Source of the DNA: CAWIOX01 sp963837775
GTDB lineage: Bacteria > Pseudomonadota > Gammaproteobacteria > Burkholderiales > Burkholderiaceae_D
Direction: 5' to 3'
DNA length: 64,000 nucleotides
Assembly (NCBI GenBank): GCA_963837775.1
Contig: CAWIOX010000001.1
Location: forward strand, 62,001-126,000
Positions 37,493 to 46,407 of the stretch are shown in pieces. The position numbers were made by a program, and so were the translations under genes. Within the stretch, counting starts at the first letter, position 1. The number at the start of each line of letters is the position of its first letter. The notes below the pieces were generated by a model that was not told the origin of the DNA, did not search any database, and was given only the letters and a program-made list of their open reading frames with translations.

Positions 37493-37850
37493 AGATGACA
37501 AGCTGCGCGAAGCTGCCGGAGCGTTTTTCGATGAGGTGCTGATGCCCATGGCCGAGCGCATGCGTGCCAGCGGTGTCCAGCCGTTTCCGCTGCAAACCGA
37601 TATCTCGCGACTCAGCTACTATGCGCGCCGGTCGACGTGCTCGATGACGCGCGCCGATTTCCTGGCCCCGTCCTGCCTCGATATGGAGGACTTTGAGCAG
37701 CGTCTGGCCGCGCACTGGAAGGCTCTCGGCCGTCATGAATTAGTCGGTGCAGTCCCGCGCGTCGCTGCGGTCGCACGTGTTGCGCATGCGGCTTTTGACC
37801 GAGGCGAGCAGGATGCCGAAGTCTCGCCCCTGATTTATGTGATGTTCTGA
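37479..37850 (+). CDS. Small protein in carbamoyltransferase operon
   Basis: This 123-residue protein is not from a family I recognise. It has REAAGAFFDEVLMPMAERMR and LDMEDFEQRLAAHWKALGRH. It starts within the carbamoyltransferase gene (ATG 37479 with GAGGGA upstream), so it is translationally coupled. It may be a partner of the enzyme or the SGNH protein. Confidence 0.6.
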   Translation: MNSTEDDKLREAAGAFFDEVLMPMAERMRASGVQPFPLQTDISRLSYYARRSTCSMTRADFLAPSCLDMEDFEQRLAAHWKALGRHELVGAVPRVAAVARVAHAAFDRGEQDAEVSPLIYVMF

Positions 37851-37870
37851 CTACCGGTACCGGTATCGGC

Positions 37871-37914
37871 TGCCATCGAATCCGGTCCTGTTTTTCAGGC
37901 CCGGTTCGACGGCA
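37871..37914 (+). terminator. Hairpin after carbamoyltransferase operon
   Basis: The sequence TGCCATCGAATCCGG pairs with CCGGTTCGACGGCA with two mismatches around a T-rich loop (TCCTGTTTTTCAGG). It sits 21 bp beyond the stop, consistent with an operon end. Confidence 0.5.
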
Positions 37915-38146
37915 TTGATGTACAAAATGATGCAGCGGCCATATACCGCTTGCGTCGGGTGTCCGCCTTCTGATTTAATTCATTCCCCCGCCAGGCGGGC
38001 GGCCTGTTGTCCCTGAAAAGTGCTTCCGTTTCCCCCCATCGCCGCATGTCAGGCAAAATAGCACCCTGGACTGCTCTGTCTCGCCGATACCGGCTGCAGA
38101 TTGCCGCAACACACCTTTTGATTCCATTTCAACCAAGCAGGAAAAC

Positions 38147-38656
38147 ATGCATACCAACGATTACCAGCGCCCGCCCACGCTGTACCGCTATTCGCAGCAA
38201 TCATGGCTGGAACGCGCCCTGACGCTGGGAGAATTCCGTCTGCGCCCGACCACCGATGAGCCGGGCGGCGCAGCAAAAACCGCGATCCGGCTCAATTCCG
38301 CTTCGGCCCCCAGTTTTCTGACGCTCAGTTTTTCCACCGTATTTGACGAGGGGCTGTTCAACACCTTTGCCGCGGCCGATGCCTGCCTGGTGATTCATAA
38401 TCCGGAGCTGTTCGGGGAACGCCTGCATCGCGCGGTGCAGCGCGCGCTGCCTAACTGGGCCGGGATCGACGGCGCGATTTCCTATGGCGCACGCAGCCCG
38501 CTGGGCGCGGCATTCACGAAAACGGCGCCGCGTGCTGCCGAACACGAGTGGCAGTTCGCATGGCGCCCGATGCAGCCGACCATGCGCATGAGCCCGATCG
38601 TGATCCAGCTCGGCAGCATCGAAGCGTTTGCCGAGATCCGCAGCAAGGCTGTCTGA
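38147..38656 (+). CDS. Hypothetical protein, 169 residues
   Basis: No family was recognised. The sequence (RPPTLYRYSQQSWLERALTL, FSTVFDEGLFNTFAAADACL) looks like a real soluble protein. ATG 38147 has CAGGAAAAC upstream. It appears to be a single gene. Confidence 0.55.
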   Translation: MHTNDYQRPPTLYRYSQQSWLERALTLGEFRLRPTTDEPGGAAKTAIRLNSASAPSFLTLSFSTVFDEGLFNTFAAADACLVIHNPELFGERLHRAVQRALPNWAGIDGAISYGARSPLGAAFTKTAPRAAEHEWQFAWRPMQPTMRMSPIVIQLGSIEAFAEIRSKAV

Positions 38657-38813
38657 CGCTTTACACCCGGCGGGCGTCCCGGCCCGTGGCGCCCGGTCGC
38701 AGCACCGTGTTGGTTTCAAGTAAGTTTGATCCGCTATAACGGTAATTGCGCGGTGCTGCCAGCCGGTTCGGCAGCCTCCCGCATTTCGCTATCAGATATC
38801 CACGGAGACCAAC

Positions 38814-40001
38814 ATGCAGAACAGCAGTCGTCAGTATCACAATCGAAAGCGCCAGCGATGGCTGCAGTTCAGCGGGCGGATACTGGCCGCTGCGGCGCTT
38901 GCGATCAGCCTGCACAACAGCGCTGCGCATGCGGAAAACGGCGTCACCAGTGACGAAATCCTGTTGGGCCAGTCGACGCCGCTGAGCGGGCCGCTGGCGG
39001 AACTGGGCCAGGATACCGCGGTGGCCGCCAAGGCCTACTTTGATCATGTGAACCAGCAGGGCGGCGTCAACGGCCGCAAGATTCGCCTGTTGACGCTGGA
39101 TGACGGCTACAGCACCGACAAGGTGCTGGAAAACGCCAAGACGCTGATAGAAAAAGACAAGGTGTTCGCGTTGTTCAATATGTTCGGCACTCCCGGCAAC
39201 AGCGCGCTATTGCCGCTGATCGCGCGTGCCGGCATTCCAAGCATCGCTCCCTACACCGGCTCGGAAGCGGTACGCAAACCGCTCAATCCCTTGATATTCA
39301 ATATCCGCGCCGGGTATGCCGACGAGACCGAGGCCATCATCAATCATCTGGGCGTGCGCGGCATCAGCAAGGTTGCCGTGGTGTACCAGAACAATGCGTT
39401 CGGCAAGGACGGACTGGACAGCATCGGCCAGGCATTGGCCCGGCGCCAGCTGAAAATCCATGCGTCCGCCGCGATCGAGAATGATGCCTCCGATGCCGAG
39501 CAGGCGGCCAGGACGCTGGCCCTGTCGGCGCCGAAAGCGATCCTGATGGTCACCGCAGGCAAGCCTTCTGCCGCTTTCATCAAGGCTTACAACAAACAGG
39601 CGCCCGGCATGCAGTTCTTCGCGCTGTCGGTGATGGGCAGCGCCGCCTCGGTCGATGCGCTGGGCAAGGAAGGGGCGGGCGTGGTGGTGTCGCAAGTGGT
39701 GCCGTTCCCGTTTTCAGCCACCAGCGACATCGTGCGCGAATACCAGCAAGTGATGAGCAAAATGGGCCTGAAGGCCTGGTCCTTTGCGTCGATCGAAGGT
39801 TTCATCAACGCCAAGGTGACCGTCGAAGGCCTGAAACATGCGGGACGCGAGCTGAGCCGGGACAAGTTTCTGGCCGCGCTGGAGGCGATGGGCAAGGTCA
39901 ACTATGGCGGCTATGTGGTCAATTTCAGCAAATCGAATCACCAGGGTTCGCCCTATGTGGAGCTGACCGTGATTACCAAGAACGGGCGTTTCATGCGTTG
40001 A
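38814..40001 (+). CDS. ABC transporter substrate-binding protein (LivK-type)
   Basis: This 395-residue protein has a signal peptide with a twin basic N-region (cleavage near AHAENG), then ILLGQSTPLSGPLAELGQD, GGVNGRKIRLLTLDDGY, FGTPGNSALLPLI, typical of Peripla_BP_6 (branched-chain amino acid-type). No permease or ATPase gene is next to it, so it is an orphan receptor. A strong terminator follows. Confidence 0.85.
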   Translation: MQNSSRQYHNRKRQRWLQFSGRILAAAALAISLHNSAAHAENGVTSDEILLGQSTPLSGPLAELGQDTAVAAKAYFDHVNQQGGVNGRKIRLLTLDDGYSTDKVLENAKTLIEKDKVFALFNMFGTPGNSALLPLIARAGIPSIAPYTGSEAVRKPLNPLIFNIRAGYADETEAIINHLGVRGISKVAVVYQNNAFGKDGLDSIGQALARRQLKIHASAAIENDASDAEQAARTLALSAPKAILMVTAGKPSAAFIKAYNKQAPGMQFFALSVMGSAASVDALGKEGAGVVVSQVVPFPFSATSDIVREYQQVMSKMGLKAWSFASIEGFINAKVTVEGLKHAGRELSRDKFLAALEAMGKVNYGGYVVNFSKSNHQGSPYVELTVITKNGRFMR

Positions 40002-40021
40002 CGGCAACTTTTTCGCACTGG

Positions 40022-40048
40022 AAAGCCGGTCAGTCGACCGGCTTTTTT
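40022..40048 (+). terminator. Rho-independent terminator
   Basis: The stem AAAGCCGGTC pairs with GACCGGCTTT, followed by a T run, 20 bp after the binding-protein stop. Confidence 0.9.
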
Positions 40049-40084
40049 TATGGGGGAAGGCAAGCAGATGATATTTTTTCCAAC

Positions 40085-40098
40085 TTGACTCAGATCAA
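40085..40098. promoter_or_regulatory. FNR-like box upstream of ompW
   Basis: TTGACTCAGATCAA matches TTGAT-N4-ATCAA in nine of ten positions. It lies 61 bp before the ompW start. Oxygen control of ompW by FNR is known in enterobacteria; here it is inferred from the site alone. Confidence 0.5.
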
Positions 40099-40158
40099 AT
40101 TGATGCTGCATAGCAGCATGATATTTTGACGATGGTCGTTCACTACTATGGAAATAAA

Positions 40159-40767
40159 ATGAAAAAAAGCACTCTTATCATTGCACTTGCTGCACTTGGC
40201 GCACTCTCCGGACAAGCAATGGCAGAACAAAGCCCGTGGCTGGTGCGCGCACGCGCAGTGCAGCTCACTCCGGCCGACAAATCCGATGCGTTCGGCGCGG
40301 TTGCGGCTGATGCGATTCATGTCAGCGAAAAGACGATCCCTGAAGTGGATATCACCTACTTCTTCACGCCTAACCTGGCGGCGGAACTGGTACTGACCTA
40401 CCCGCAAAAACACGATGTGACTTTGAATGGCGCCAATATCGGCAGCTTCAAGCACCTGCCGCCGACCCTGAGCGTGCAATACCACTTCACGCCGGAAGCG
40501 AAGTTCAGCCCGTATGTCGGCGCCGGCGTGAATTACACCCGCATCTCGCAGGTTGATCTGTTGGGCGGCGCCGCGGATCTGGATAAAAACAGCTTTGGCC
40601 TGTCGCTGCAAGTCGGCGTCGACTACAAGCTGGACAAGAACTGGTCGCTCAATCTGGATGTGAAAAAAGTCCAGATCCGTAGCGATCTGAGCGTCGGCGG
40701 CAGCCAGGTCAGCACCGTGAAAGTCGATCCTTGGCTGGTCGGCGTCGGCGTCGGCTACCGCTTCTGA
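40159..40767 (+). CDS. ompW: OmpW family outer membrane protein
   Basis: This 202-residue protein has a signal peptide (cleavage near AMAEQS) then GAV, VDITYFFTPNLAAELVLTYP, PPTLSVQYHFTPEAKFSPYV and a terminal GVGYRF ending in Phe, the beta-barrel C-terminal signature. OmpW is an eight-stranded barrel linked to small hydrophobic compounds. ATG 40159 is preferred because it begins MKKSTLIIALAALG. A strong terminator follows. Confidence 0.88.
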   Translation: MKKSTLIIALAALGALSGQAMAEQSPWLVRARAVQLTPADKSDAFGAVAADAIHVSEKTIPEVDITYFFTPNLAAELVLTYPQKHDVTLNGANIGSFKHLPPTLSVQYHFTPEAKFSPYVGAGVNYTRISQVDLLGGAADLDKNSFGLSLQVGVDYKLDKNWSLNLDVKKVQIRSDLSVGGSQVSTVKVDPWLVGVGVGYRF

Positions 40768-40850
40768 TTATCGCGCATGGGTTGCGGCAAAAGATGTTGC
40801 AATGCATGACGCTGAGATTCGCGCTAAGCCTGAGATACATCGTTAAGGCA

Positions 40851-40881
40851 GATAAAAACCGGTCACTGGACCGGTTTTTAT
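40851..40881 (+). terminator. Rho-independent terminator after ompW
   Basis: The palindrome GATAAAAACCGGTC / GACCGGTTTTTATC with a 3-4 base loop gives a strong bidirectional terminator. Confidence 0.9.
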
Positions 40882-41176
40882 CGTTGTGATTCAGGTAAAA
40901 CGGCTGGCTTCGCAGGATTGCCGCAAGGATATGCATCCAGTCAGCTTTTTCAGCCCGCTATTTTTTCATTATTTTTCGCTGTCATGTGACGCACTAAAGC
41001 CAGCGCCATGATGGCGCTCATCGGATTGAGACGCCCCCGGAAGACTAGCAGTCAATTCTGCCGGACTGAAACGAATATTCCGTACCCAGCCCAAGTTCGG
41101 CCGCAATCGCCTACCAGGCGTTACTGCGGCAATGCCATTGCAACAGATTTTGTATAACAATATCGAAGGAATAACG

Positions 41177-42808
41177 ATGCGTAACAATCTGGCTGTCACC
41201 AATGTCGAATACATCTTGCAAGAAGAGGAAACCATTGTTTCCAAGACGGACTTAAAAGGCAACATTACTTACGTTAATCTCGATTTCGTTCGCATCAGCG
41301 GATACAGCGAGGCGGAATTATTAGGGGCACCGCAAAGTATCGTGCGTCATCCGGATATGCCGGAGCAAGCCTTTGCCGACTTTTGGCGTACGCTCCAAAG
41401 CGGTAAAGCCTGGACCGGACTGGTCAAGAACCGCTGCAAGAGCGGCGACCATTATTGGGTCGAGGCCCATGCCGCACCCATCATCGAAAACCATCAGATC
41501 GTCGGCTTTACCTCGATCAGAATCAAGCCCGACGCAGAACAGGTCAGGGCAGCGGATGAACTCTATCGCGCCATCAAAACGGGCAACAGCGGATTCGACA
41601 TTCGCGAAGGCTTTGCGGTGAAGCGTTCGCCGCTGCAAAAGTTGCGCGCTGCATCGAGCCTGTCGATCAAAGCGCGTCTGTTGGCCTCATTTTCGGCCAT
41701 TATCCTTCTATTCGCCGGCAATGCGCTGTTGGCCGGGTCGGCCTGGTCGGTCGCGCTAGCGGTGCTTGGCATGGTGCTGGCAGCCGGCATCGGCTTCATG
41801 CTGCATTCGGGCATCGTGACGCCCCTGCAACGTACCGAGCGTGACATCAACGGCATGAGCGAGGGTGATCTGTCGCGCAAGATCTTGCCTGGCGGCGATC
41901 ATGAGCTGGGCCGGGTGGTGCAGTCATTGCGGATTCTGCAGATCAATGTGAAGTTGCTGGTGGGGCAAATCAAGGAAGCCACTGTCCTGGTCAACACCGG
42001 CGCCAGGGAAATCGCTTCCGGTAATGCCGACCTGTCGGCCCGTACCGAGTCGCAGGCAAGCTCGCTGGAAGAGACGGCTTCCTCGATGGAGCAACTGACC
42101 TCGACCGTCAAGCAGAATGCCGACAATGCGCGCGAGGCAAACCAGCTGGTCTCGTCCACCTCGCAGATCGCCGCCAAGGGTGGCCAGGCGGTGAATCAGG
42201 TGATCGGCACCATGAGCTCGATCAAGGACAGCTCGCGCAAGATCGTCGACATCATCGGCGTGATCGACGGCATTGCGTTCCAGACCAATATCCTGGCATT
42301 GAATGCCGCGGTCGAAGCAGCGCGTGCCGGCGAACAGGGCCGCGGCTTTGCGGTGGTGGCCAGCGAGGTGCGCAGTCTGGCGCAGCGCAGCGCCAGTGCC
42401 GCCAGGGAAATCAAGTCGCTGATCGAGGATTCGGTCGAGAAAGTCGAAACGGGTAGCCAGCTGGTGGACGCCGCCGGCAGGACGATGGACGACATCGTCA
42501 ATGCGGTCAAACATGCGGCCGACATCATGAGCGAAATCACGTCCGCCAGCCAGGAACAAAGCGCCGGGATCGAGCAGGTGAATCAGGCGGTCACGCAGAT
42601 GGACGCAGTGACGCAGCAGAACGCCGCACTGGTCGAACAGTCCGCCGCCGCCGCAGAAAGCATGCAAACTCAGGCCGAGAAACTAGCGCAACTGGTGAGT
42701 GCGTTCAAACTGGTGTCAAGCGGGCCGACGGTGCTGGCGCATCGCAGCAGCCGGGGCGTAATTGCTGGCCGTGAACGCTCTCTTGTGCTGGAGAAACGGG
42801 CGGCTTGA
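41177..42808 (+). CDS. PAS-domain methyl-accepting chemotaxis protein
   Basis: This 543-residue Aer-like receptor has an N-terminal PAS domain (about 10-120: SKTDLKGNITYVNLDFVRIS), one or two hydrophobic segments (about 168-215), HAMP-like region, and the MCP tip IDGIAFQTNILALNAAVEAA. It should sense redox or an internal ligand and control CheA. ATG 41177 follows GAAGGA. Confidence 0.9.
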   Translation: MRNNLAVTNVEYILQEEETIVSKTDLKGNITYVNLDFVRISGYSEAELLGAPQSIVRHPDMPEQAFADFWRTLQSGKAWTGLVKNRCKSGDHYWVEAHAAPIIENHQIVGFTSIRIKPDAEQVRAADELYRAIKTGNSGFDIREGFAVKRSPLQKLRAASSLSIKARLLASFSAIILLFAGNALLAGSAWSVALAVLGMVLAAGIGFMLHSGIVTPLQRTERDINGMSEGDLSRKILPGGDHELGRVVQSLRILQINVKLLVGQIKEATVLVNTGAREIASGNADLSARTESQASSLEETASSMEQLTSTVKQNADNAREANQLVSSTSQIAAKGGQAVNQVIGTMSSIKDSSRKIVDIIGVIDGIAFQTNILALNAAVEAARAGEQGRGFAVVASEVRSLAQRSASAAREIKSLIEDSVEKVETGSQLVDAAGRTMDDIVNAVKHAADIMSEITSASQEQSAGIEQVNQAVTQMDAVTQQNAALVEQSAAAAESMQTQAEKLAQLVSAFKLVSSGPTVLAHRSSRGVIAGRERSLVLEKRAA

Positions 42809-43042
42809 GGCTAGCGCAACACGCCCTGGAAACGGCGCCCGCGCAGCCATCCGCAGCGTGGCGCCGCAGATCCGGCAACGTCAACTGGCGCATTTCGATC
42901 AGGCCGATCCGCGTTGCGGCGCATTGGTAGCCGGCAAATTGCAAAACCCGGTGTCGCGAGCGATGCAGAAATCGATCCGGCCACCATCGTGTCTGCATCG
43001 ATTATCGGATCAAAAGCCGGTGAAATCGGCCTTGGGGATGCA

Positions 43043-43120
43043 CTATATACCAGGGTATGTATATTTTTATCATCAGTAAAATCGTGCGCTAAATAGGGTA
43101 TTTTTACACATACTCCCTAT
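43043..43120 (-). repeat. Dispersed intergenic repeat, copy I
   Basis: ACTATATACCAGGGTATGTA, ATCGTGCGCTAAATAGGGTA and CACATACTCCCTAT. This is the most diverged copy. It is in the 473-bp gap between the PAS-MCP and OmpA-lipoprotein genes; the rest of the gap has no convincing gene. Confidence 0.7.
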
Positions 43121-43281
43121 ATATTCTTAAATTGCCGGCACTGTTGAGCAGCCGATTGTGCCGCATGTTGCAATACCTCGATCATGTTGGACGGCGTGGA
43201 ATGTTAAACCTGGCAACATCCAGAACCGGAGAAGCGCATATCTGTCAAAATGCAAATCAGTTTAACCAAAGGGAGTCAATC

Positions 43282-43938
43282 ATGCGTATTCAACTAGCGG
43301 CATCCGCACTCATCGCAAGCATCGCGTTATCAGGCTGCGCCAATATGTCGGAAACCCAGCGCGGCACGGCTACCGGCGCCGGTCTCGGCGCCTTGGCCGG
43401 GGCCGTGATCGGTGCCGCAACCGGCAATCGTGATACCGCTGCGACCGGCGCGGTGCTTGGCGGTGTGGCCGGGGCAGTCGCCGGCAATATCTGGTCCAAA
43501 AAGATGGAAAACCAGAAGCGCGCGATGGAACAGGCAACGCAGGGCACCGGAGTCCAGGTCAGCCAGACTGCCGATAACCGCCTGAAATTGAATATACCGA
43601 GTGATATTTCGTTCGCCATCGGTAAGGCCGACATTGCGCCGAATTTCCGGCCGGTACTGGATAAATTCGCCAGCAGCCTGGCCGAGAATCCAGTCACGCT
43701 GGTGACCATTGTCGGTCATACCGACAGCACCGGTTCGGATGCAATCAACCTGCCGTTGTCGATGAACCGTGCGACCCACGCCCGTGACTATCTGGTGAAC
43801 CGCGGCGTCGGTGGCAAGCGTTTCACGGTCGATGGTCGTGGCGCCAGTGAACCGGTGGCGCCGAACGACAACGTCGCCAATCGTGCCCGCAACCGACGGG
43901 TGGAGATTTTCGTGGCGGAGCCAGCCAGCGCGAATTAA
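43282..43938 (+). CDS. OmpA-family lipoprotein with glycine zipper (YiaD-like)
   Basis: The 218-residue lipoprotein has a lipobox ALSGCANMS, a glycine-zipper segment (GAGLGALAGAVIGAATG, GAVLGGVAGAVAG) and an OmpA peptidoglycan-binding domain with VGHTDSTGSDAINLPLS and GRGASEPVAPND. ATG 43282 has AAAGGGAG upstream. It should link the outer membrane to peptidoglycan. Its fold is like YfiB, but it is unlinked to the yfiR-like gene. Confidence 0.88.
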   Translation: MRIQLAASALIASIALSGCANMSETQRGTATGAGLGALAGAVIGAATGNRDTAATGAVLGGVAGAVAGNIWSKKMENQKRAMEQATQGTGVQVSQTADNRLKLNIPSDISFAIGKADIAPNFRPVLDKFASSLAENPVTLVTIVGHTDSTGSDAINLPLSMNRATHARDYLVNRGVGGKRFTVDGRGASEPVAPNDNVANRARNRRVEIFVAEPASAN

Positions 43939-43963
43939 GCAGCATTTTCAGTCACCACCATGA

Positions 43964-43994
43964 CCAAGGGCCGCGTTACTTGCGCGGCCCTTGG
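43964..43994 (+). terminator. Hairpin after OmpA-lipoprotein gene
   Basis: CCAAGGGCCGCG pairs perfectly with CGCGGCCCTTGG around a 7-base loop. The T run after it is short, so it may be an intermediate stop before the stronger one at 44051. Confidence 0.7.
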
Positions 43995-44050
43995 TTTGCC
44001 TACCTTGCCAACATGCAGCGAAGGTGCGCGTGCATGCTGCAACGGACATG

Positions 44051-44080
44051 AAAAAAGCCGGTCAGATGACCGGCTTTTTT
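44051..44080. terminator. Bidirectional terminator between convergent genes
   Basis: AAAAAAGCCGGTC pairs with GACCGGCTTTTTT. It separates the OmpA lipoprotein and the cytochrome gene. Confidence 0.9.
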
Positions 44081-44115
44081 CAGTTTGCATGCGTTGGCAA
44101 CACGCTTGCGAACTG

Positions 44116-44676
44116 TTATTTGGCTGCTGGGGCTGCCTCAGCGGCAGGTGCAGCAGCCGCTTTTACTTCAGGTTCCTTGAAGCTGGCACCGGCCTTGTTT
44201 GCCATGTAGACCACTGCGCGGGCTACTTCGACATCGTCCAGATCAGGATTGCCGCCTTTGGCAGGCATGGCACGAATACCAGTGGTCGCGTGCGTGACCA
44301 GTGTCGAGTAACCCTGGCTGATACGGGCAGCCCAGGCACCGGTGTCGCCGAGTTTTGGCGAACCTGCGGCACCGGAGGTGTGGCAGGCGGAGCAAATGGC
44401 GGTATAGACCGCTTCGCCAGCCATCAGTTGTTTCGGACCGCTGGTATCCTTGAAGGTGAAGCCTTCATCAGCCACCGGACGAAGACGGGTAGCAATTGCC
44501 GTTTCCGTCTGGCCCGCCGAGCCGGCACCGACTTTTTTGCCACTGGTGACGAATTGCACCAACAGAACGATGATGATGATAGGGACGATGAAGCCCGCAG
44601 CCACCGCAACGATCAGTTGTTTCGGTGTCTTGATAGCGGATTGGTGTTCGTCGTTGTGCTTAGATAAGTCGCTCAT
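44116..44676 (-). CDS. c-type cytochrome, c5-like, membrane anchored
   Basis: This 186-residue protein has an N-terminal uncleaved helix (~22-44: IVAVAAGFIVPIIIIVLLVQF), one haem site CSACH with nearby AGSPKLGD, a distal GIRAMPAKGGNPDLDD Met region, and an Ala/Pro-rich C-tail. It looks like the CycM/c5-type cytochrome that carries electrons to terminal oxidases. ATG 44676 has AAGGAA upstream. Confidence 0.88.
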   Translation of the reverse strand: MSDLSKHNDEHQSAIKTPKQLIVAVAAGFIVPIIIIVLLVQFVTSGKKVGAGSAGQTETAIATRLRPVADEGFTFKDTSGPKQLMAGEAVYTAICSACHTSGAAGSPKLGDTGAWAARISQGYSTLVTHATTGIRAMPAKGGNPDLDDVEVARAVVYMANKAGASFKEPEVKAAAAPAAEAAPAAK

Positions 44677-44873
44677 GATTTCCTTGGTGCAATTTTCGAA
44701 ACCGGTGGACGGATGCGAAAGCCGGGCTATTCCCGCACTTTTTATAACGCAAACCTCGCCAAACTTTTGATTATAGACGTAAAGCCATGTGTTTGAAATG
44801 AGAAATAAATGCTTTACATGGACGCCAAAGCCGAAAGGCGGTATCCTTCTGATTCCTTCAGTATTTCCCCCGT

Positions 44874-44949
44874 GCGGCTGTAGCTCAGTGGATAGAGTAT
44901 TGGCCTCCGAAGCCAAGGGTCGTGGGTTCGATCCCCGCCAGCCGCACCA
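44874..44949 (+). tRNA. tRNA-Arg (anticodon CCG)
   Basis: Cloverleaf: acceptor GCGGCTG pairs with CAGCCGC, D-arm TAGCTCAGTGGATAGAG, anticodon stem TTGGC/GCCAA with loop CTCCGAA (anticodon CCG), T-arm GTGGGTTCGATCCCCGC and encoded CCA. It is the attachment site of the integrated element; its 3' half is duplicated at 51723-51773. Confidence 0.97.
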
Positions 44950-44951
44950 AT
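44901..44951 (+). repeat. attL: tRNA-Arg 3' half
   Basis: The first copy of the 51-bp identity, starting TGGCCTCCGAAGCCAAGGG and ending CCGCACCAAT, lies in and just past the tRNA gene. Confidence 0.92.
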
Positions 44952-45026
44952 AACACCGTTTAAAATCAAGGAGTTACATGCAAATTGCTGTAGCTCTTTT
45001 TTATTTTCTAGATATTGCTCTGCTCT

Positions 45027-45045
45027 GTGTAGGGGCTATGTAGGA
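45027..45045 (+). promoter_or_regulatory. Arm-type integrase site, left
   Basis: GTGTAGGGGCTATGTAGGA holds two TGTAGG units 11 bp apart and matches 51578-51596 in 18 of 19 bases, near both ends of the element. Confidence 0.65.
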
Positions 45046-45134
45046 TTTTCTAATCTATATACTTTTAAAATCTGCTTTTCCAACAAAACTCGTAATTTGT
45101 GGCTTCTTCTCAGTAATCAAAGAACACATAAAAA

Positions 45135-45151
45135 AGCCCGCACTTGGCGGG
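45135..45151 (-). terminator. Terminator after DUF4124 gene
   Basis: On the minus strand CCCGCCAAGTGCGGG is followed by a T run, about 120 bp beyond the DUF4124 stop. The 44950-45273 gap has no gene apart from the arm site and this. Confidence 0.7.
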
Positions 45152-45273
45152 TCTATGCTGGTAGCGCTCACACTGTCTTATGACTTCATCTCCAGTTCTA
45201 ATAGGATACTTTGAAGCGCGACATTCTTCGTTGCATCATCTTTTCCGTGATGGATTTCCATATAATAAAAAGA

Positions 45274-45762
45274 CTATTGTGTCGTCTTTTTTTCTAGACG
45301 AATACGTTCAGAGCGAAGATTATTCAGAGTATCTTGCAAACGGTTGATTTTCCCCTCGTAATTGACAACTAGGGCTTGCATTTCTGCGCTGATACTTTGC
45401 TCCCATGTTGCGCCTGCAAGATTGTTATTGGCCTGTTGTTTCTTGGCGCGTAATTGTGCCAAGCCCTGCTCTTTTTGATAATTGGTAGCATCTAGACTGC
45501 TTTGTGTACGCTCGATGTCCTCATCTAAAGTGCGACGTTTGACGATGATATCTGCTTTATTTGTTTTTTCTGCTATTGCGGCTTTAGACTTGATTTCACT
45601 TTCGCTTGGCTCCGCCGGCCCCGGTCTAATATTGATGACACCAGCTTGTGGGCTGCATGGGCTATCTGCATAAACTGTTTTCCCATTGAGTGTGCATTTA
45701 TACACTTGTGCTATAGCTGATGTGGATATCAGCATAGTGATTAGAATTACATAATTTTTCAT
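45274..45762 (-). CDS. DUF4124 domain protein with coiled coil
   Basis: This 162-residue protein has a signal peptide (cleavage near AIAQVYK), then YKCTLNGKTVYADSPC, the DUF4124 signature with two cysteines. A long charged coiled coil (~75-160) follows. It appears to be exported cargo of the element; its role is unknown. Confidence 0.75.
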   Translation of the reverse strand: MKNYVILITMLISTSAIAQVYKCTLNGKTVYADSPCSPQAGVINIRPGPAEPSESEIKSKAAIAEKTNKADIIVKRRTLDEDIERTQSSLDATNYQKEQGLAQLRAKKQQANNNLAGATWEQSISAEMQALVVNYEGKINRLQDTLNNLRSERIRLEKKTTQ

Positions 45763-46048
45763 CCTACCCCTAACGCTTGAATTAAATTCTAATTTGATAA
45801 ATAACTGAAAGACAATACGAATTCAGTATTGGTGCAGGTTATAGCCAGATAAACAAAGCGCGAACATAATGGTGGTAAATTGACATTGCAAGGGCTGCAC
45901 TTCAAATATTTCGTTGAGAGAAAAAGTTAGTGCATGGAAACTTAAACAATTGCAGCTTACGGAAATATTGCATTATTGTCCATTAGCAATAAATCTATTT
46001 AACCGTGTTTTCGAACACGTGAAAACTGCCGCTTAGTGTTCCCGTACG

Positions 46049-46071
46049 AAAAACCCCGCACACGGCGAGTC
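46049..46071 (-). terminator. Terminator downstream of primase operon
   Basis: On the minus strand CTCGCCGTGTGCGGGGTTTTT forms a five-pair stem and T run, about 340 bp beyond the primase stop. Confidence 0.6.
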
Positions 46072-46274
46072 TACTTAGATGAATTCATACTCAATTGAAT
46101 ATTTTAACGGGCGCTAAATATTGCGGAATAATCAGTGCAAAAGGATCAAAAATCTCTTGATGGTCGGGGCTCTATGGTCCCGTATGCATCAAAACCTCTC
46201 AGGGTCCCCCTATTTGCCAGAGAGTGTGCATGGCGTGCAGATTGGAGACACTTACTGTGGGTTACGGGTAACCG

Positions 46275-46376
46275 AGTGCGGATAGTGCGGATAAACCCCT
46301 ATTTTCCAAGCATTCTCTAGTGATGAAATATATGGGGAGTTTATGAAAAACACCCTTTATCCGCACTATCCGCACT
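46275..46376. repeat. Iteron-like inverted repeat beside the primase
   Basis: Two tandem AGTGCGGAT units at 46275-46295 are mirrored exactly at 46356-46376 (21-bp perfect arms, 60 bp apart). P4-type primase/helicases bind iterons to start replication, so this is a candidate origin. It ends 32 bp from the primase stop. Confidence 0.65.
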
Positions 46377-46407
46377 ATCAACCATTGAATGACGTTGATT
46401 CGTGCCA

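Larger units (their letters stand above)
45763..46407. other. Non-coding replication-like region of the element
   Basis: This 645-bp gap is AT-rich and without a convincing gene; a 61-codon frame at 46135-46320 was not accepted. It holds a minus-strand terminator (46049-46071) and an iteron-like inverted repeat at 46275-46376. Confidence 0.55.

Noticed and set aside
37871..37914. Repeat copy related to the dispersed family
   Set aside because: Its stem sequence does not match the GGGAGTAT or GATTCATTG parts; it is an ordinary hairpin.
46135..46320. 61-codon plus-strand frame inside the element
   Set aside because: It overlaps the iteron region, starts with a poor codon and RBS, and its composition is not protein-like.
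46330..46350. GGGGAGTTTATGAAAAACACC as an eleventh repeat copy
   Set aside because: It matches only the first ~20 bp of the family and lacks the core and right end.
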